A DNA stretch of 64,000 nucleotides from Sphingomonas_L flavalba_A. Its GTDB lineage: Bacteria; Pseudomonadota; Alphaproteobacteria; Sphingomonadales; Sphingomonadaceae. The stretch lies in assembly GCF_047553045.1 (NCBI RefSeq), contig NZ_CP180208.1:1922001-1986000 (forward strand). Direction: 5' to 3'. Position 1 is the first letter of the stretch. Each line of letters begins with the position of its first letter. Shown here piece after piece: positions 40,919-49,515 of the stretch. The position numbers and the translations under genes are program-made. Under the pieces are notes generated by a model. That model was not told where the DNA came from and did no database searches. It saw only the letters and a list, made by a program, of their open reading frames with translations.

Positions 40919-42472
40919 CTACAGCCGCCCCGCCCTCAACGACTGGTCGATATGCTCTGCCTGGCGCAGCACCAGCGCAACGATGGTCAGCGTCGGGTTG
41001 CACCCGCCAGAGGTGGGGAACAGGCTGCCGTCGGAGACAAACAGGTTCGGCACGTCATGCGTCTGGCCATAGGGGTTGCAAACGCTCGCCTTCGGGTCCG
41101 TGCCCATCCGCGCAGTCCCCATATTGTGGGTGGCGGGGATGTAATCGCCCATTTCGACAATCTGTTCGGCGCCCAGCGCCTCGTAAATCCGCCGCCCCGC
41201 CTTCCACGCGTAATTCTTCATCGCGATCGTGTTGGGGTGGTCCTCGTAATGCACCACCGGCACCGGCAGCCCGTAGCCGTCGCGCTCGGTCGGGTGGAGA
41301 GTGATGGCGTTGGACAGCTGCGGCGGGTCTTCCCCGGTCAGCAGCATCCCGGCGAGTTGGTCATATTTGGCCAGCACATCGGTCAGTTCGTGGCCCCAGC
41401 CGCCGATCAGCATGTTCTTCGCCAGAATTTCCGGCGTGAACGGCACGGTGCTGATCAGGAAACCGCCGGCAAAGCCGCGCTCCGGCTTGTGCCCGCGCTC
41501 GTCGCGGACCGCACCGGCCAGGTGGGTCTGGCGGTGGAAATGCACCTTGCCCGGCATCACCCCCATCACCTGGATGGTGAAATGGCGCATATAGTTGCGC
41601 CCGATCAGTCCGCTGCTGTTGGCCAGCCCGTTGGGGAAACGCGCGCTTTTCGTGTTGAGCAGCAGCCGCGTCGTCTCAACGACATTGCCGGCCACCGCCA
41701 CCGCCCGCGCCTTCTGGGTCACGCTCTTGCCGTTGTGGAGATAGGTGACGCTCTCAACCCGCCCGGCGTCGTTCAGCGCAATCCCGGTCACCATGCATTC
41801 CGGTCGCAGATCGAACCGGCCGGTCTCCTCCGCCTTCGGAATCTCGGTATAAAGCGTCGACCATTTCGCGCCGATCGCACAACCGGATGTGCAGAACCCC
41901 AGCTGGTGGCACGCGGGCCGATCGTCGCGGTCGACCGAGTTGATCGCCATGTTGTGGGTATCAATATCGGTATAGCCGCACTTGCGCGCGCCGGCTTCCA
42001 GCACCTTGAAATTGTTGCCCGGCGGCAGGAACGGTATGCCGTTTGTGCCGGTCACGCCCAGCCGCAACTCAGCCTTCTGGTACCACGGGTCCAGCTCCTC
42101 CGGCGTCACCGGCCAGTCGACCAGCGTCGTGTCCGCCATCGCGCCATATGTGGTCAGCGCGCGCATCTCGTGCGGCTCCAGTCGCGGGCAGGCGGCGGTC
42201 CAGTGCATCGTCGTGCCGCCGACGGTCTTGCAATTCCACACCGGAAAATTCGGGTCGGGCTTGCCGGTTGCCATCCGCCGGTCGAGCCAGGTCAGCTTGC
42301 CGAACATCTCCGCTTCGTCGTTGACGATATCGGACATCTGCAACCGGGGGCCGGCTTCCAGGCAGACGACCTTGTGGCCGCGCTGCGCCAGTTCGTTGCC
42401 CAGCGTGCCGCCGGCAGCACCGGACCCAATGACGACGAAGACGGAACTGTCGTCCAGTGCGAAACGGGTCAT
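40919..42472 (-). CDS. GMC family FAD-dependent dehydrogenase, large subunit
   Basis: This 517-residue flavoprotein of the glucose-methanol-choline family is predicted to oxidise an alcohol or sugar hydroxyl. The FAD loop is VIGSGAAGG (residues 14-22). VGGTTMHWTAACPR and ATHNMGTARMG (catalytic His) are typical of the gluconate-2-dehydrogenase/fructose-dehydrogenase branch. GGCNPTLTIVAL carries the Asn partner. The start overlaps the small-subunit gene by 4 nt. No cytochrome c gene follows, so the electron acceptor is unclear. Confidence 0.88.
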   Translation of the reverse strand: MTRFALDDSSVFVVIGSGAAGGTLGNELAQRGHKVVCLEAGPRLQMSDIVNDEAEMFGKLTWLDRRMATGKPDPNFPVWNCKTVGGTTMHWTAACPRLEPHEMRALTTYGAMADTTLVDWPVTPEELDPWYQKAELRLGVTGTNGIPFLPPGNNFKVLEAGARKCGYTDIDTHNMAINSVDRDDRPACHQLGFCTSGCAIGAKWSTLYTEIPKAEETGRFDLRPECMVTGIALNDAGRVESVTYLHNGKSVTQKARAVAVAGNVVETTRLLLNTKSARFPNGLANSSGLIGRNYMRHFTIQVMGVMPGKVHFHRQTHLAGAVRDERGHKPERGFAGGFLISTVPFTPEILAKNMLIGGWGHELTDVLAKYDQLAGMLLTGEDPPQLSNAITLHPTERDGYGLPVPVVHYEDHPNTIAMKNYAWKAGRRIYEALGAEQIVEMGDYIPATHNMGTARMGTDPKASVCNPYGQTHDVPNLFVSDGSLFPTSGGCNPTLTIVALVLRQAEHIDQSLRAGRL

Positions 42473-42978
42473 CCCTGCCCTCCCGCCGCCGTTTTCGGCA
42501 ACCAGTCGATGTCGTCGAACCCGCGCTCCAGATAACCGCCATATTCGATGGAAGAGCCTTCGTAACCGACAAGCTTCCACACCGCCGGGTCGCGGTAGAT
42601 CATTTCGGCCCCGCGCCACTGCAACGCCTTGAAAAACGGCAACTGGTCGACCTTCTCGACAAGGCTGCGCTGGATGACGGCGGGCAACTCGGCGAACGGC
42701 GCGATATACGATCCGTCCAGCGCCGCCAGGCCCAGGTCATGCGCCTTCACCGCTTCCGCATTGGCCGCGATCTCCTGCAGATAGCGGTCGGCAACGCCCC
42801 GATAGAACGCATCGGTCAACGCGCGGTGCGGATAGGTCGTCCGCAGCAGCGCGGCGGTGGTCGCGGCCCGCCGGTCGGCTACCGCCACGGCGGCCCGCGC
42901 CCCCGGCGCCAGCACCAGCGCGCCACTCAGGGCAAGGCACCGCATCGTCGCCCGCCGGGTCAGTCCAACTTCGATCAT
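42469..42978 (-). CDS. Gluconate-2-dehydrogenase subunit-3-like small subunit, Tat-exported
   Basis: This 169-residue protein has a twin-arginine leader (LTRRATMRCLALSGALVLAPG, cleavage near ARA-A). Its helical mature part matches the subunit 3 family of three-component membrane dehydrogenases. This subunit carries the folded flavin subunit through the Tat system. It lies 20 nt after the receptor gene and overlaps the GMC gene by 4 nt, so receptor, small subunit and dehydrogenase form one operon. Confidence 0.82.
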   Translation of the reverse strand: MIEVGLTRRATMRCLALSGALVLAPGARAAVAVADRRAATTAALLRTTYPHRALTDAFYRGVADRYLQEIAANAEAVKAHDLGLAALDGSYIAPFAELPAVIQRSLVEKVDQLPFFKALQWRGAEMIYRDPAVWKLVGYEGSSIEYGGYLERGFDDIDWLPKTAAGGQG

Positions 42979-42998
42979 CGTCTGGCCCTCCCCATTGC

Positions 42999-45290
42999 TC
43001 AGAAGGAAACGCCGGCCCGGGCGTAATACTGCCGGCCGCGATCGAAGGCCTGCATGTAGAAACCGAAACTCGGCTGATAGTCGCCGAACACCCGGAATTT
43101 CTTGTCGGCGATATTGTCGACGCCGAAGGTCAGCGAATAGACCCGGCTCGGGTCCTGCCAGCGGATGCTGGCATTCACCACGCTGTAGCCCGGCTGGTAG
43201 AGATGCGGATCGTTGATACCGTTGGCGTTGGTGAAAAAACCGGACCGGTACGACCAGTCGACATGCGGCGTCAGCGCGCCCGCGCCGCCCAGTTCAATCT
43301 CCTTTTCCACCGATGCGCTCAGCGTCCATTTCGAAACGAGAACGAACTTCGAATCCAGCGCCAGTCCCTGCACGCCGGCATCCAGCCGCTTGAACTTGGC
43401 ATCCGTCATGCCGGCCGCGGCATTCAGCCGCCATCCGTCGCCGGGAACAAAATTGCCTTCTATTTCCAGCCCCTGGATGCGGGCCTTGCCAGCGTTGGTG
43501 ATGAACGGGCCGACCCGGCTCGCGTCGGCGACCAGCAACTGCATGTCCTGATAGTTGGTATAGAAGGCGGCGGCGTTCAGCCGCAGCCGGTTGTCGAGCG
43601 CCATCAGCTTGAAACCGGCCTCGTAGGAATCGACCGTTTCGGGTCGAAAGCTCGGCAGGCTGGGCTCCGGCGGGAAGATGCGCTGGGTGTAGCCACCACC
43701 CTTGAAGCCCTGCGAATAGGTCGCATACAGCATCAGGTCCGGCTGCACCTGATAGGACAGGCTGACCATCGGGGTCCATTTGTTCACATTCGCCTCGACC
43801 GTCTGATAGGGGACGGTCCGCGTGCCGGTCGGAATGTCGAGGAACGGCAGCAGCGTCGAGACGACATACTGGTCCGGCAGGTAATCCTTGCGATCCTCGG
43901 TGTAGCGGAGGCCGCCGGTCAGCGTCAGCGCCTCGGTGACCTTGAAACCGAGCTGGGCAAACGCCGCCCAGTTCTTGTAATCATAATAACCGCCGGACTG
44001 AGCCGACACGACGAGGAAGTCGATCGGGTTGATGTCCTGTCCCTTCTCCTTGAAGAAATAGAGCCCGGTCACCCAGTTCAACCGCCCGTCCATCGCCTTG
44101 CCGACAAACTGGAATTCCTGGCTGAACTGCTTCTGGGTAAACACGTCGTAGACATGGTTTATTCCCAGATTCGACCCGTCCCGGTCCTGCGCGAAACTGC
44201 CGTTTATCCGGCGGATCGCGGTAATCGACTTCAACTGCATGTCGTCGGCGATTTCGTAGGATGCGGTCAGCGACGCGGACCACAGCTTCAAGTCCGAAAA
44301 GGTCGGCCCGGTCGAATAGTTGGTATCGTTGCTGTAAAGGCGCTGGTTATAGCAGTTGGTGTTGGTCACCGCTGCAGTGGTCAGGCAGTCCGCCGGATTG
44401 CCGAACCCGGTCGCGATGAAGTTCTGCAGGGTTACGAAACTGCCCGCTGCGGCGGGATCGATGCCGGTGACCACCACCGGCGCGCCATGGCTCTTGTCGC
44501 GGGTATAGTCGGCGGACAGGGTAACCTCCAGCCCGCTGTCCTGCGGGGCAAGGCGCAACGTGCCACGAATGGTGCTGCTGTCCTTATTGCCCAGTTTCTT
44601 GCCCAGCGCCGGCGCGTTCACATAACCGTCCTGACGGAATATGCCGCCGGCCACCTTGGCATACAGCCCGTCGGCCAATGGCCCACTGACCATCGCGCGC
44701 AGATTGACCAGGTTGTCGGTGCCGTATTTGAAATCGCCCTTCACCCGCACCGAATCGTCGGGCTGGATCGTCGTGACGTTGATTGCACCGCCAATGGTGT
44801 TGCGGCCGAACAGCGTGCCCTGCGGCCCGCGCAGAACCTCTACTGAATTGACGTCGATCAGGTCGAACACGCCACCGACGGTGCGGCCCAGATAGACCCC
44901 GTCGACATAGATGCCGACGCCCGGCTCCACCGTCGGCGCGAAATCACTCTGGCCGATACCGCGGATATAGACCGCCGCGTTCGACGCGACGCCGCTGTTC
45001 GACGGGATGTTGGCGAAGGTCAGGTTGGGGGTGAAATCCTGAATGCGGTTGACCTGCGCAATGCCTTGCGCCTCCAGCCGCTGGGCGCTGAACGCGGTGA
45101 TCGAAATCGGCGTGTCCTGCAGATTCTCGGCCTGTTTGCGCGCGGTGACGGTAATCGTCTCCAGCGCGTCGCCGCCGCCGGGCGCGCCACCCTGTTCCTG
45201 CGCCAGCGCGGCTCCGCTCGTCGTGGCGAGCAAACCCGCCAGCAGCAGTGACGACAGCGCGTGATTCCCGTTCGAAATGGCCTTGGCCAT
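42999..45290 (-). CDS. TonB-dependent outer-membrane receptor
   Basis: This 763-residue receptor has a signal peptide ending near ALAQ, a TonB box (ETITVTARK), a plug domain (about 60-190, with VEVLRGPQGTLFGRNTIGGAIN) and a 22-strand barrel ending in ARAGVSF. It belongs to the broad class with DTPISITAFSAQRLE that sphingomonads use for plant and xenobiotic compounds. It is the first gene of an operon with the Tat subunit and GMC dehydrogenase, so it probably imports the substrate of that enzyme. GAGGGGG and GGAG precede the ATG. Confidence 0.93.
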   Translation of the reverse strand: MAKAISNGNHALSSLLLAGLLATTSGAALAQEQGGAPGGGDALETITVTARKQAENLQDTPISITAFSAQRLEAQGIAQVNRIQDFTPNLTFANIPSNSGVASNAAVYIRGIGQSDFAPTVEPGVGIYVDGVYLGRTVGGVFDLIDVNSVEVLRGPQGTLFGRNTIGGAINVTTIQPDDSVRVKGDFKYGTDNLVNLRAMVSGPLADGLYAKVAGGIFRQDGYVNAPALGKKLGNKDSSTIRGTLRLAPQDSGLEVTLSADYTRDKSHGAPVVVTGIDPAAAGSFVTLQNFIATGFGNPADCLTTAAVTNTNCYNQRLYSNDTNYSTGPTFSDLKLWSASLTASYEIADDMQLKSITAIRRINGSFAQDRDGSNLGINHVYDVFTQKQFSQEFQFVGKAMDGRLNWVTGLYFFKEKGQDINPIDFLVVSAQSGGYYDYKNWAAFAQLGFKVTEALTLTGGLRYTEDRKDYLPDQYVVSTLLPFLDIPTGTRTVPYQTVEANVNKWTPMVSLSYQVQPDLMLYATYSQGFKGGGYTQRIFPPEPSLPSFRPETVDSYEAGFKLMALDNRLRLNAAAFYTNYQDMQLLVADASRVGPFITNAGKARIQGLEIEGNFVPGDGWRLNAAAGMTDAKFKRLDAGVQGLALDSKFVLVSKWTLSASVEKEIELGGAGALTPHVDWSYRSGFFTNANGINDPHLYQPGYSVVNASIRWQDPSRVYSLTFGVDNIADKKFRVFGDYQPSFGFYMQAFDRGRQYYARAGVSF

Positions 45291-45322
45291 ACTCCATCCC
45301 CCCTCATGCCTCATCGCCTGTC

Positions 45323-45343
45323 AGCCGGCGAAAACCGCCGGCT
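45323..45343 (-). promoter_or_regulatory. Hairpin in the receptor gene leader
   Basis: AGCCGGCG and CGCCGGCT form a perfect 8-bp stem with a 5-nt loop, about 32 nt before the receptor ATG. It could be an mRNA-stability or attenuation element. No known riboswitch pattern is recognised. Confidence 0.35.
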
Positions 45344-45386
45344 CCGGCCAGGTTAGTGGGGGCAATCTCTCAATTCGCGAATGGCG

Positions 45387-45414
45387 CTGCTATCCGCATT
45401 GTGAAGGCATTGTG
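45387..45414 (-). promoter_or_regulatory. Operator-like element upstream of the receptor gene
   Basis: CTGCTATCCG (45387..45396) is identical to a 10-mer upstream of the aldehyde dehydrogenase gene. It runs into two copies of GCATTGTG (45396..45403 and 45407..45414) repeated with an 11-bp period. The element lies about 100 nt before the receptor ATG. Suggested to be a binding region for the AraC-type regulator of the island. Confidence 0.4.
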
Positions 45415-45419
45415 CGTTT

Positions 45420-45442
45420 TTGGGCGTCAAAAAGACGCCCAA
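45420..45442 (-). terminator. Hairpin after the amidase gene
   Basis: TTGGGCGTC and GACGCCCAA form a perfect 9-bp stem with a 5-nt loop, 16 nt beyond the amidase stop. There is no U-tract on the transcript side, so it may act as a transcript end-stabiliser or weak terminator separating the amidase from the receptor promoter. Confidence 0.45.
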
Positions 45443-45458
45443 TGGCGGACAACACCGC

Positions 45459-46763
45459 TCAGCCGGCGGGCGGAAAGCCGTCCAGCGCCATGATGTCGCC
45501 GGCCAGCGCGAGCAACGCGGCATCGGCGTATCGCGCGCCGCTCAGCATCATGCCGATCGGCAGCCCCATACGATCGCGACCGAACGGCACGCTGATCGCC
45601 GGCAGGCCGGCCATGCTGTCGGCGCGGGTGAACCGGGTCAGCGTTGGAAAGGTCGGCACCTGCGCCCCACCCAGCGCGATCGTGTCGCCGCAGGGGATCG
45701 GCGGCGCGGTAACCGGCGTCGTCGGCAACAGCAGCGCGGCGATGCCGTCGGTGAACAGCGCGGCGTAGGCGTCGCGCAGCGCCGGCCATTCATGGCCGAT
45801 CGCCTCGGCATAACGCTCGGCGGACACCGCCTCGCCGCCCGCGGCCAGCGCCAGAAGATGGGCGACGTCCGGCGTGGCAACGCTGGCTAGCAGTGCCTCG
45901 AACGGCTGTCCGCTCAACGCCGGTGTGGAGGCGCGCAGCGACGCCTGCGTCTCGTGCAGCGCGATCGCGAAGCCGCAGGCTTCGTCAATCGCCAGAATCG
46001 GCGCCAGATCGACGGTAACAACCTCGTGCCCCGCCGCCGCGATCAGCGCGATGCACCGCCGATAGGCATCGGCGACATCCGCCGCCATCACCCCCAGCAC
46101 GGCTTCGGTAGCGATGCCGATCCGCACCGGCCCGCCGCGCGCCTCCGGCGCCGCGGCCTCGCCCGACAGCATCGCATCGGCCCAGACGATCCGGCGCAGG
46201 TCGCGTGCCATCAGGCCAATCGTGTCGCGGCTTGGGGTCAGCGCGATCATCCCGTCCGCCGGGTATCTCCCGGTCGACGGACGAAACCCGATCACGCCGC
46301 AGAATGCCGCCGGAATCCGCGCCGACCCGCCGGTATCGGTCACCAGCGCCAGATCGCCGAGGCCAACCGCCAGCGCCGCCGCGCCGCCGCCGCTCGACCC
46401 GCCGGCTACCCGGCCGGGATCATGCGGGTTGGCGATCGCGCCGGTCCAGCCATTGGCGCCGGTCACGCCGAACGCCAGTTCGTGCAATGTCGTCTTCAGC
46501 GGAAAGCGGGCGCCCGCCTCGCGCAGCAGCCGCACCGCCGCCGCGTCACGCCGCGCCCGCACCCCCGCGAACAGCGGTGTCCCCGCCGTCCATTGCAGGC
46601 CGCGCACCGCGATATTGTCCTTTACATGGACAAAGGGCGCGCCATCGGTCGACGGCGCGCCCTCCTGTACCAGCGCGGCGGTGTCGACCTCCGCGATCGC
46701 GTTCAGCCCGGCGGCGCGCTCAACCAGAGCGCCCAGCGCCGCCGCTGCGGCGTCCGCCATCAT
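45459..46763 (-). CDS. Amidase, amidase-signature family
   Basis: This 434-residue hydrolase cleaves a carboxamide. The Ser-cisSer-Lys triad is visible as Lys48 (FVHVKDNIAV), Ser123 (AGGSSGGGAA) and Ser147 (DTGGSARIP). The two serines are 24 residues apart, as in malonamidase. The start MMADAAAA overlaps the aldehyde dehydrogenase stop by 4 nt. The substrate is probably the same as, or a product of, the preceding dehydrogenase, but cannot be named. Confidence 0.9.
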   Translation of the reverse strand: MMADAAAAALGALVERAAGLNAIAEVDTAALVQEGAPSTDGAPFVHVKDNIAVRGLQWTAGTPLFAGVRARRDAAAVRLLREAGARFPLKTTLHELAFGVTGANGWTGAIANPHDPGRVAGGSSGGGAAALAVGLGDLALVTDTGGSARIPAAFCGVIGFRPSTGRYPADGMIALTPSRDTIGLMARDLRRIVWADAMLSGEAAAPEARGGPVRIGIATEAVLGVMAADVADAYRRCIALIAAAGHEVVTVDLAPILAIDEACGFAIALHETQASLRASTPALSGQPFEALLASVATPDVAHLLALAAGGEAVSAERYAEAIGHEWPALRDAYAALFTDGIAALLLPTTPVTAPPIPCGDTIALGGAQVPTFPTLTRFTRADSMAGLPAISVPFGRDRMGLPIGMMLSGARYADAALLALAGDIMALDGFPPAG

Positions 46764-48265
46764 CCGAGCGCCATGGTGACGGATTTCGCCTCGGTGTAGA
46801 GGTCGCGCGCGGCATGGCCCAGTTCGCGGCCGTAACCGGACATCTTTACCCCGCCGAACGGCACCGCCGGGTCGAGCAGATTGTGGCAATTGACCCAGAC
46901 CGATCCGGCCTTCAGCTTGCGCACGACGCGGTTCGCCAGGGTCAGGTTGTTGGTCCACACGCTGGCACCCAGCCCGTAAATGCTGTCATTGGCCAGCCGC
47001 ACCGCCGCGTCGACATCGTCGAACGGCGTCGCCGCGAGCACCGGGCCGAAAATCTCCTCGCGGTAGATCGTCATGTCCGGCCGCACGTCGGCGAACACCG
47101 CCGGCTTGAAGAAGAAACCCGGCCCGTCGACCGCGTCGCCGCCGGCGACCAGCCGCCCGCCCTGCTTCCGGCCGGACTCGAGATAGGCCTGCACCCGTTC
47201 GCGCTGCTTGGCGGAAACGAGCGGCCCCATCTGCGCATTCTGGTCGAAGCCGGAACCGAGGACGAAGCTCTGCGCGACATTCGCCAGCCCTTCCATCACC
47301 GCGTCGTAGATCGGCCGCTCGACGAACAGCCGCGATCCGGCGGTGCACACCTGGCCGTGGTTGAAGAACACCGCCTGCGCCGCGCCCTGCACCGCCATGC
47401 CGATATCGGCGTCCTTCAGGATGACCACCGGCGACTTGCCGCCCAGCTCCAGCGACACGCGCTTCATCGTGTCGGCGGTCCGCCGCTGGATGATCTGGCC
47501 GACCTCGGTCGATCCGGTAAAAGCGATCTTGTCGACATCCGGGTGATCGACCAGCGCGGCGCCCGGTGCCGCGTCGCCGGTGACGATGTTGACGACGCCG
47601 TCGGGCATGCCCGCCTCGCAGATCAGCTGGCCCAGCCGCAGCGCGGTCAGCGGCGTGTCCTCCGCCGGCTTCAGCACCACGGTGCAGCCGGCAGCCAGCG
47701 CCGGCGCGATCTTCCACACCGCCATGACCAGCGGGAAATTCCACGGAATGATCTGGCCGATGACGCCGACCGGCTCGCGCAGCGTCTGCGAGGTGAAACT
47801 GACATCGGGCACATAGGCGAAGGACGGCGAAATCGTCGTGCCCTCGATCTTGGTCGCCCAGCCGGCCATGTAGCGCAGTGAATCGATCGCGATGTTCAGG
47901 TCGCCGTAGCGGGCCATCGGCAGCAACTTGCCGTTGTCCAGGGTTTCCAGCTCGGCCAGTTCGTCGGCATGGGCCTCGACCAGGTCGGCCAGCTTCAGCA
48001 GCAGCCGCTCGCGATGGACCGGGCGCAGCGCCGACCATGCTCCCTCGAACGCCCGCCGCGCCGCCTTGACCGCGCGGTCGACATCACCGGCGGTGCCGGC
48101 CGGAACGGTGGTGATCGCCAGTCCGGTCGCCGGGTCGGTCACGCTCAGCGTCCGGCCCGATTCGGAATCGACCCACTGGCCGTCGATCAGCATCTTGCCG
48201 GGGCCGGAAACGAATGCGCGCGCCGCATCCCCCAGCCGGCTTTTCTGGTCCACGACGTCCGCCAT
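46760..48265 (-). CDS. NAD(P)-dependent aldehyde dehydrogenase
   Basis: This 501-residue enzyme of the betaine/phenylacetaldehyde dehydrogenase-like class oxidises an aldehyde to the acid. IPWNFPLVMAVWKIAPALAAG binds cofactor, the general base Glu is in SLELGGKSPV, and the nucleophile Cys is in NHGQVCTAGSRLF. FGPVLAATPF is conserved. GGGAG precedes the ATG. It is first in an operon with the amidase and divergent from the AraC-type regulator. Confidence 0.94.
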   Translation of the reverse strand: MADVVDQKSRLGDAARAFVSGPGKMLIDGQWVDSESGRTLSVTDPATGLAITTVPAGTAGDVDRAVKAARRAFEGAWSALRPVHRERLLLKLADLVEAHADELAELETLDNGKLLPMARYGDLNIAIDSLRYMAGWATKIEGTTISPSFAYVPDVSFTSQTLREPVGVIGQIIPWNFPLVMAVWKIAPALAAGCTVVLKPAEDTPLTALRLGQLICEAGMPDGVVNIVTGDAAPGAALVDHPDVDKIAFTGSTEVGQIIQRRTADTMKRVSLELGGKSPVVILKDADIGMAVQGAAQAVFFNHGQVCTAGSRLFVERPIYDAVMEGLANVAQSFVLGSGFDQNAQMGPLVSAKQRERVQAYLESGRKQGGRLVAGGDAVDGPGFFFKPAVFADVRPDMTIYREEIFGPVLAATPFDDVDAAVRLANDSIYGLGASVWTNNLTLANRVVRKLKAGSVWVNCHNLLDPAVPFGGVKMSGYGRELGHAARDLYTEAKSVTMALG

Positions 48266-48321
48266 AACCGCTCCCTGCAACGATGAATGAATAGGATGTG
48301 CTAAGCGGAGCATGAAATCCA

Positions 48322-48331
48322 CTGCTATCCG
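48322..48331 (-). promoter_or_regulatory. Operator-like element upstream of the aldehyde dehydrogenase gene
   Basis: CTGCTATCCG, identical to the 10-mer before the receptor gene, lies 56 nt before the aldehyde dehydrogenase ATG in the 238-nt gap shared with the divergent regulator gene. The same gap holds a TTGACA (48393..48398) facing the regulator. Nothing else is recognised there. Confidence 0.35.
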
Positions 48332-48503
48332 AAACACGCATGGGCAAGCCGCAAGCCGCACGATAAGCCCGGCGGGCCAAACCCGTTTTTGCTTGACATT
48401 TCGACTAATTTACCCGCCCTTTGCACACAGCAGAGAACTGCGACGCCGGCGCCGACCGCATAGAGGCCACCGCCCGTGATCGGTCAGTCGGCAAGGAGGG
48501 GTT

Positions 48504-49496
48504 ATGCTTTCCTGTGCTCATGGGAATGCCAGGGTTCAGACGCCCGTTTTCCAGTCCCGCGATCCGAACGAGGTCGTCGACTATGTCGCCCGCGCGCTGG
48601 CGCCGCACCGCATGGACGCGCACAACCCGTCACAGATGGCGGCAAAGCTCAGTTGCTTCGAAATCGCATCGGCGCGGATCGTCGACATCCGCTACGGCAC
48701 CGACGTGTGGATCGACCCCGGCGAGCTGGAATCGCACTTTCTCGTCCACGCCTCGATGCAGGGCACGACCTCGATCTGGTCGGGCGGCGTGCGCGGCGAA
48801 ATGCGGCCGGACAACCTGTACGTCAGCTCGCCCGGCATGCCGATCAAGATCCACATGACCCCGGAATGCAGCCACCTGACCGTGCGGATCGCCTGGTCGG
48901 CGATCGAGGACTATCTCGCCAGGGTCATGCATATCGCGACCTCGCGCCCGCTGGTCTTCTATCCGGCGCGCGAACGCGGGCAGGATCTGCCGATCGCCTG
49001 GCGCAATACGCTCGGCTACATCATCGACCAGACCCGCGCGGCCCCGGCGCTGATGGCGAATGACCGTACCCAGAAACAATGCCTGACGCTGCTGATCGAA
49101 ATGCTGCTCAGCCACTATGCCAACAGCTATTCCGACCGGATCGCGCTCAGCGGCAACGACGTCGCGCCCTGGCATGTCCGGCGCGGTCGCGACATCATCC
49201 ATGAATCGCTCGATCGGGCGATCTCGGTCAGCGAACTGGCCGAACAGGTCGGCGTCAGCGTGCGCAGCCTCGAAAACGGCTTCCGTCAGTTCGTCGGCAT
49301 GACGCCCACCGAATATATCCGCCGTCACCGGCTGGAAAAGCTGCATCAGGCGCTGATCGACGAGGATGAAGAACGCAGCGTTACCGAACTGATGCTCGAA
49401 TGCGGCATCGTCAATTTCGGGCGCTACGCCCAATATTATCGCCGCCAGTACGGCTGCCGTCCGTCCGAAACGCTGCGCAACCGCCGCCTCGTCTGA
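48504..49496 (+). CDS. AraC family transcriptional regulator
   Basis: This 330-residue regulator has an N-terminal AraC-binding-like sensor domain (about 20-200) and a C-terminal double helix-turn-helix. ISVSELAEQVGVSVRSLENGFRQ begins the first helix-turn-helix, and VTELMLECGIVNFGRYAQYYRRQ the second, with FGRYAQYYRRQYG as the family signature. AAGGAGGGG precedes the ATG. It is divergent from the aldehyde dehydrogenase-amidase operon and is the only regulator of the 40.9-53 kb island, so it probably senses the imported substrate. Confidence 0.92.
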   Translation: MLSCAHGNARVQTPVFQSRDPNEVVDYVARALAPHRMDAHNPSQMAAKLSCFEIASARIVDIRYGTDVWIDPGELESHFLVHASMQGTTSIWSGGVRGEMRPDNLYVSSPGMPIKIHMTPECSHLTVRIAWSAIEDYLARVMHIATSRPLVFYPARERGQDLPIAWRNTLGYIIDQTRAAPALMANDRTQKQCLTLLIEMLLSHYANSYSDRIALSGNDVAPWHVRRGRDIIHESLDRAISVSELAEQVGVSVRSLENGFRQFVGMTPTEYIRRHRLEKLHQALIDEDEERSVTELMLECGIVNFGRYAQYYRRQYGCRPSETLRNRRLV

Positions 49497-49515
49497 CCAT
49501 CGCCGCGGGCCGCGA

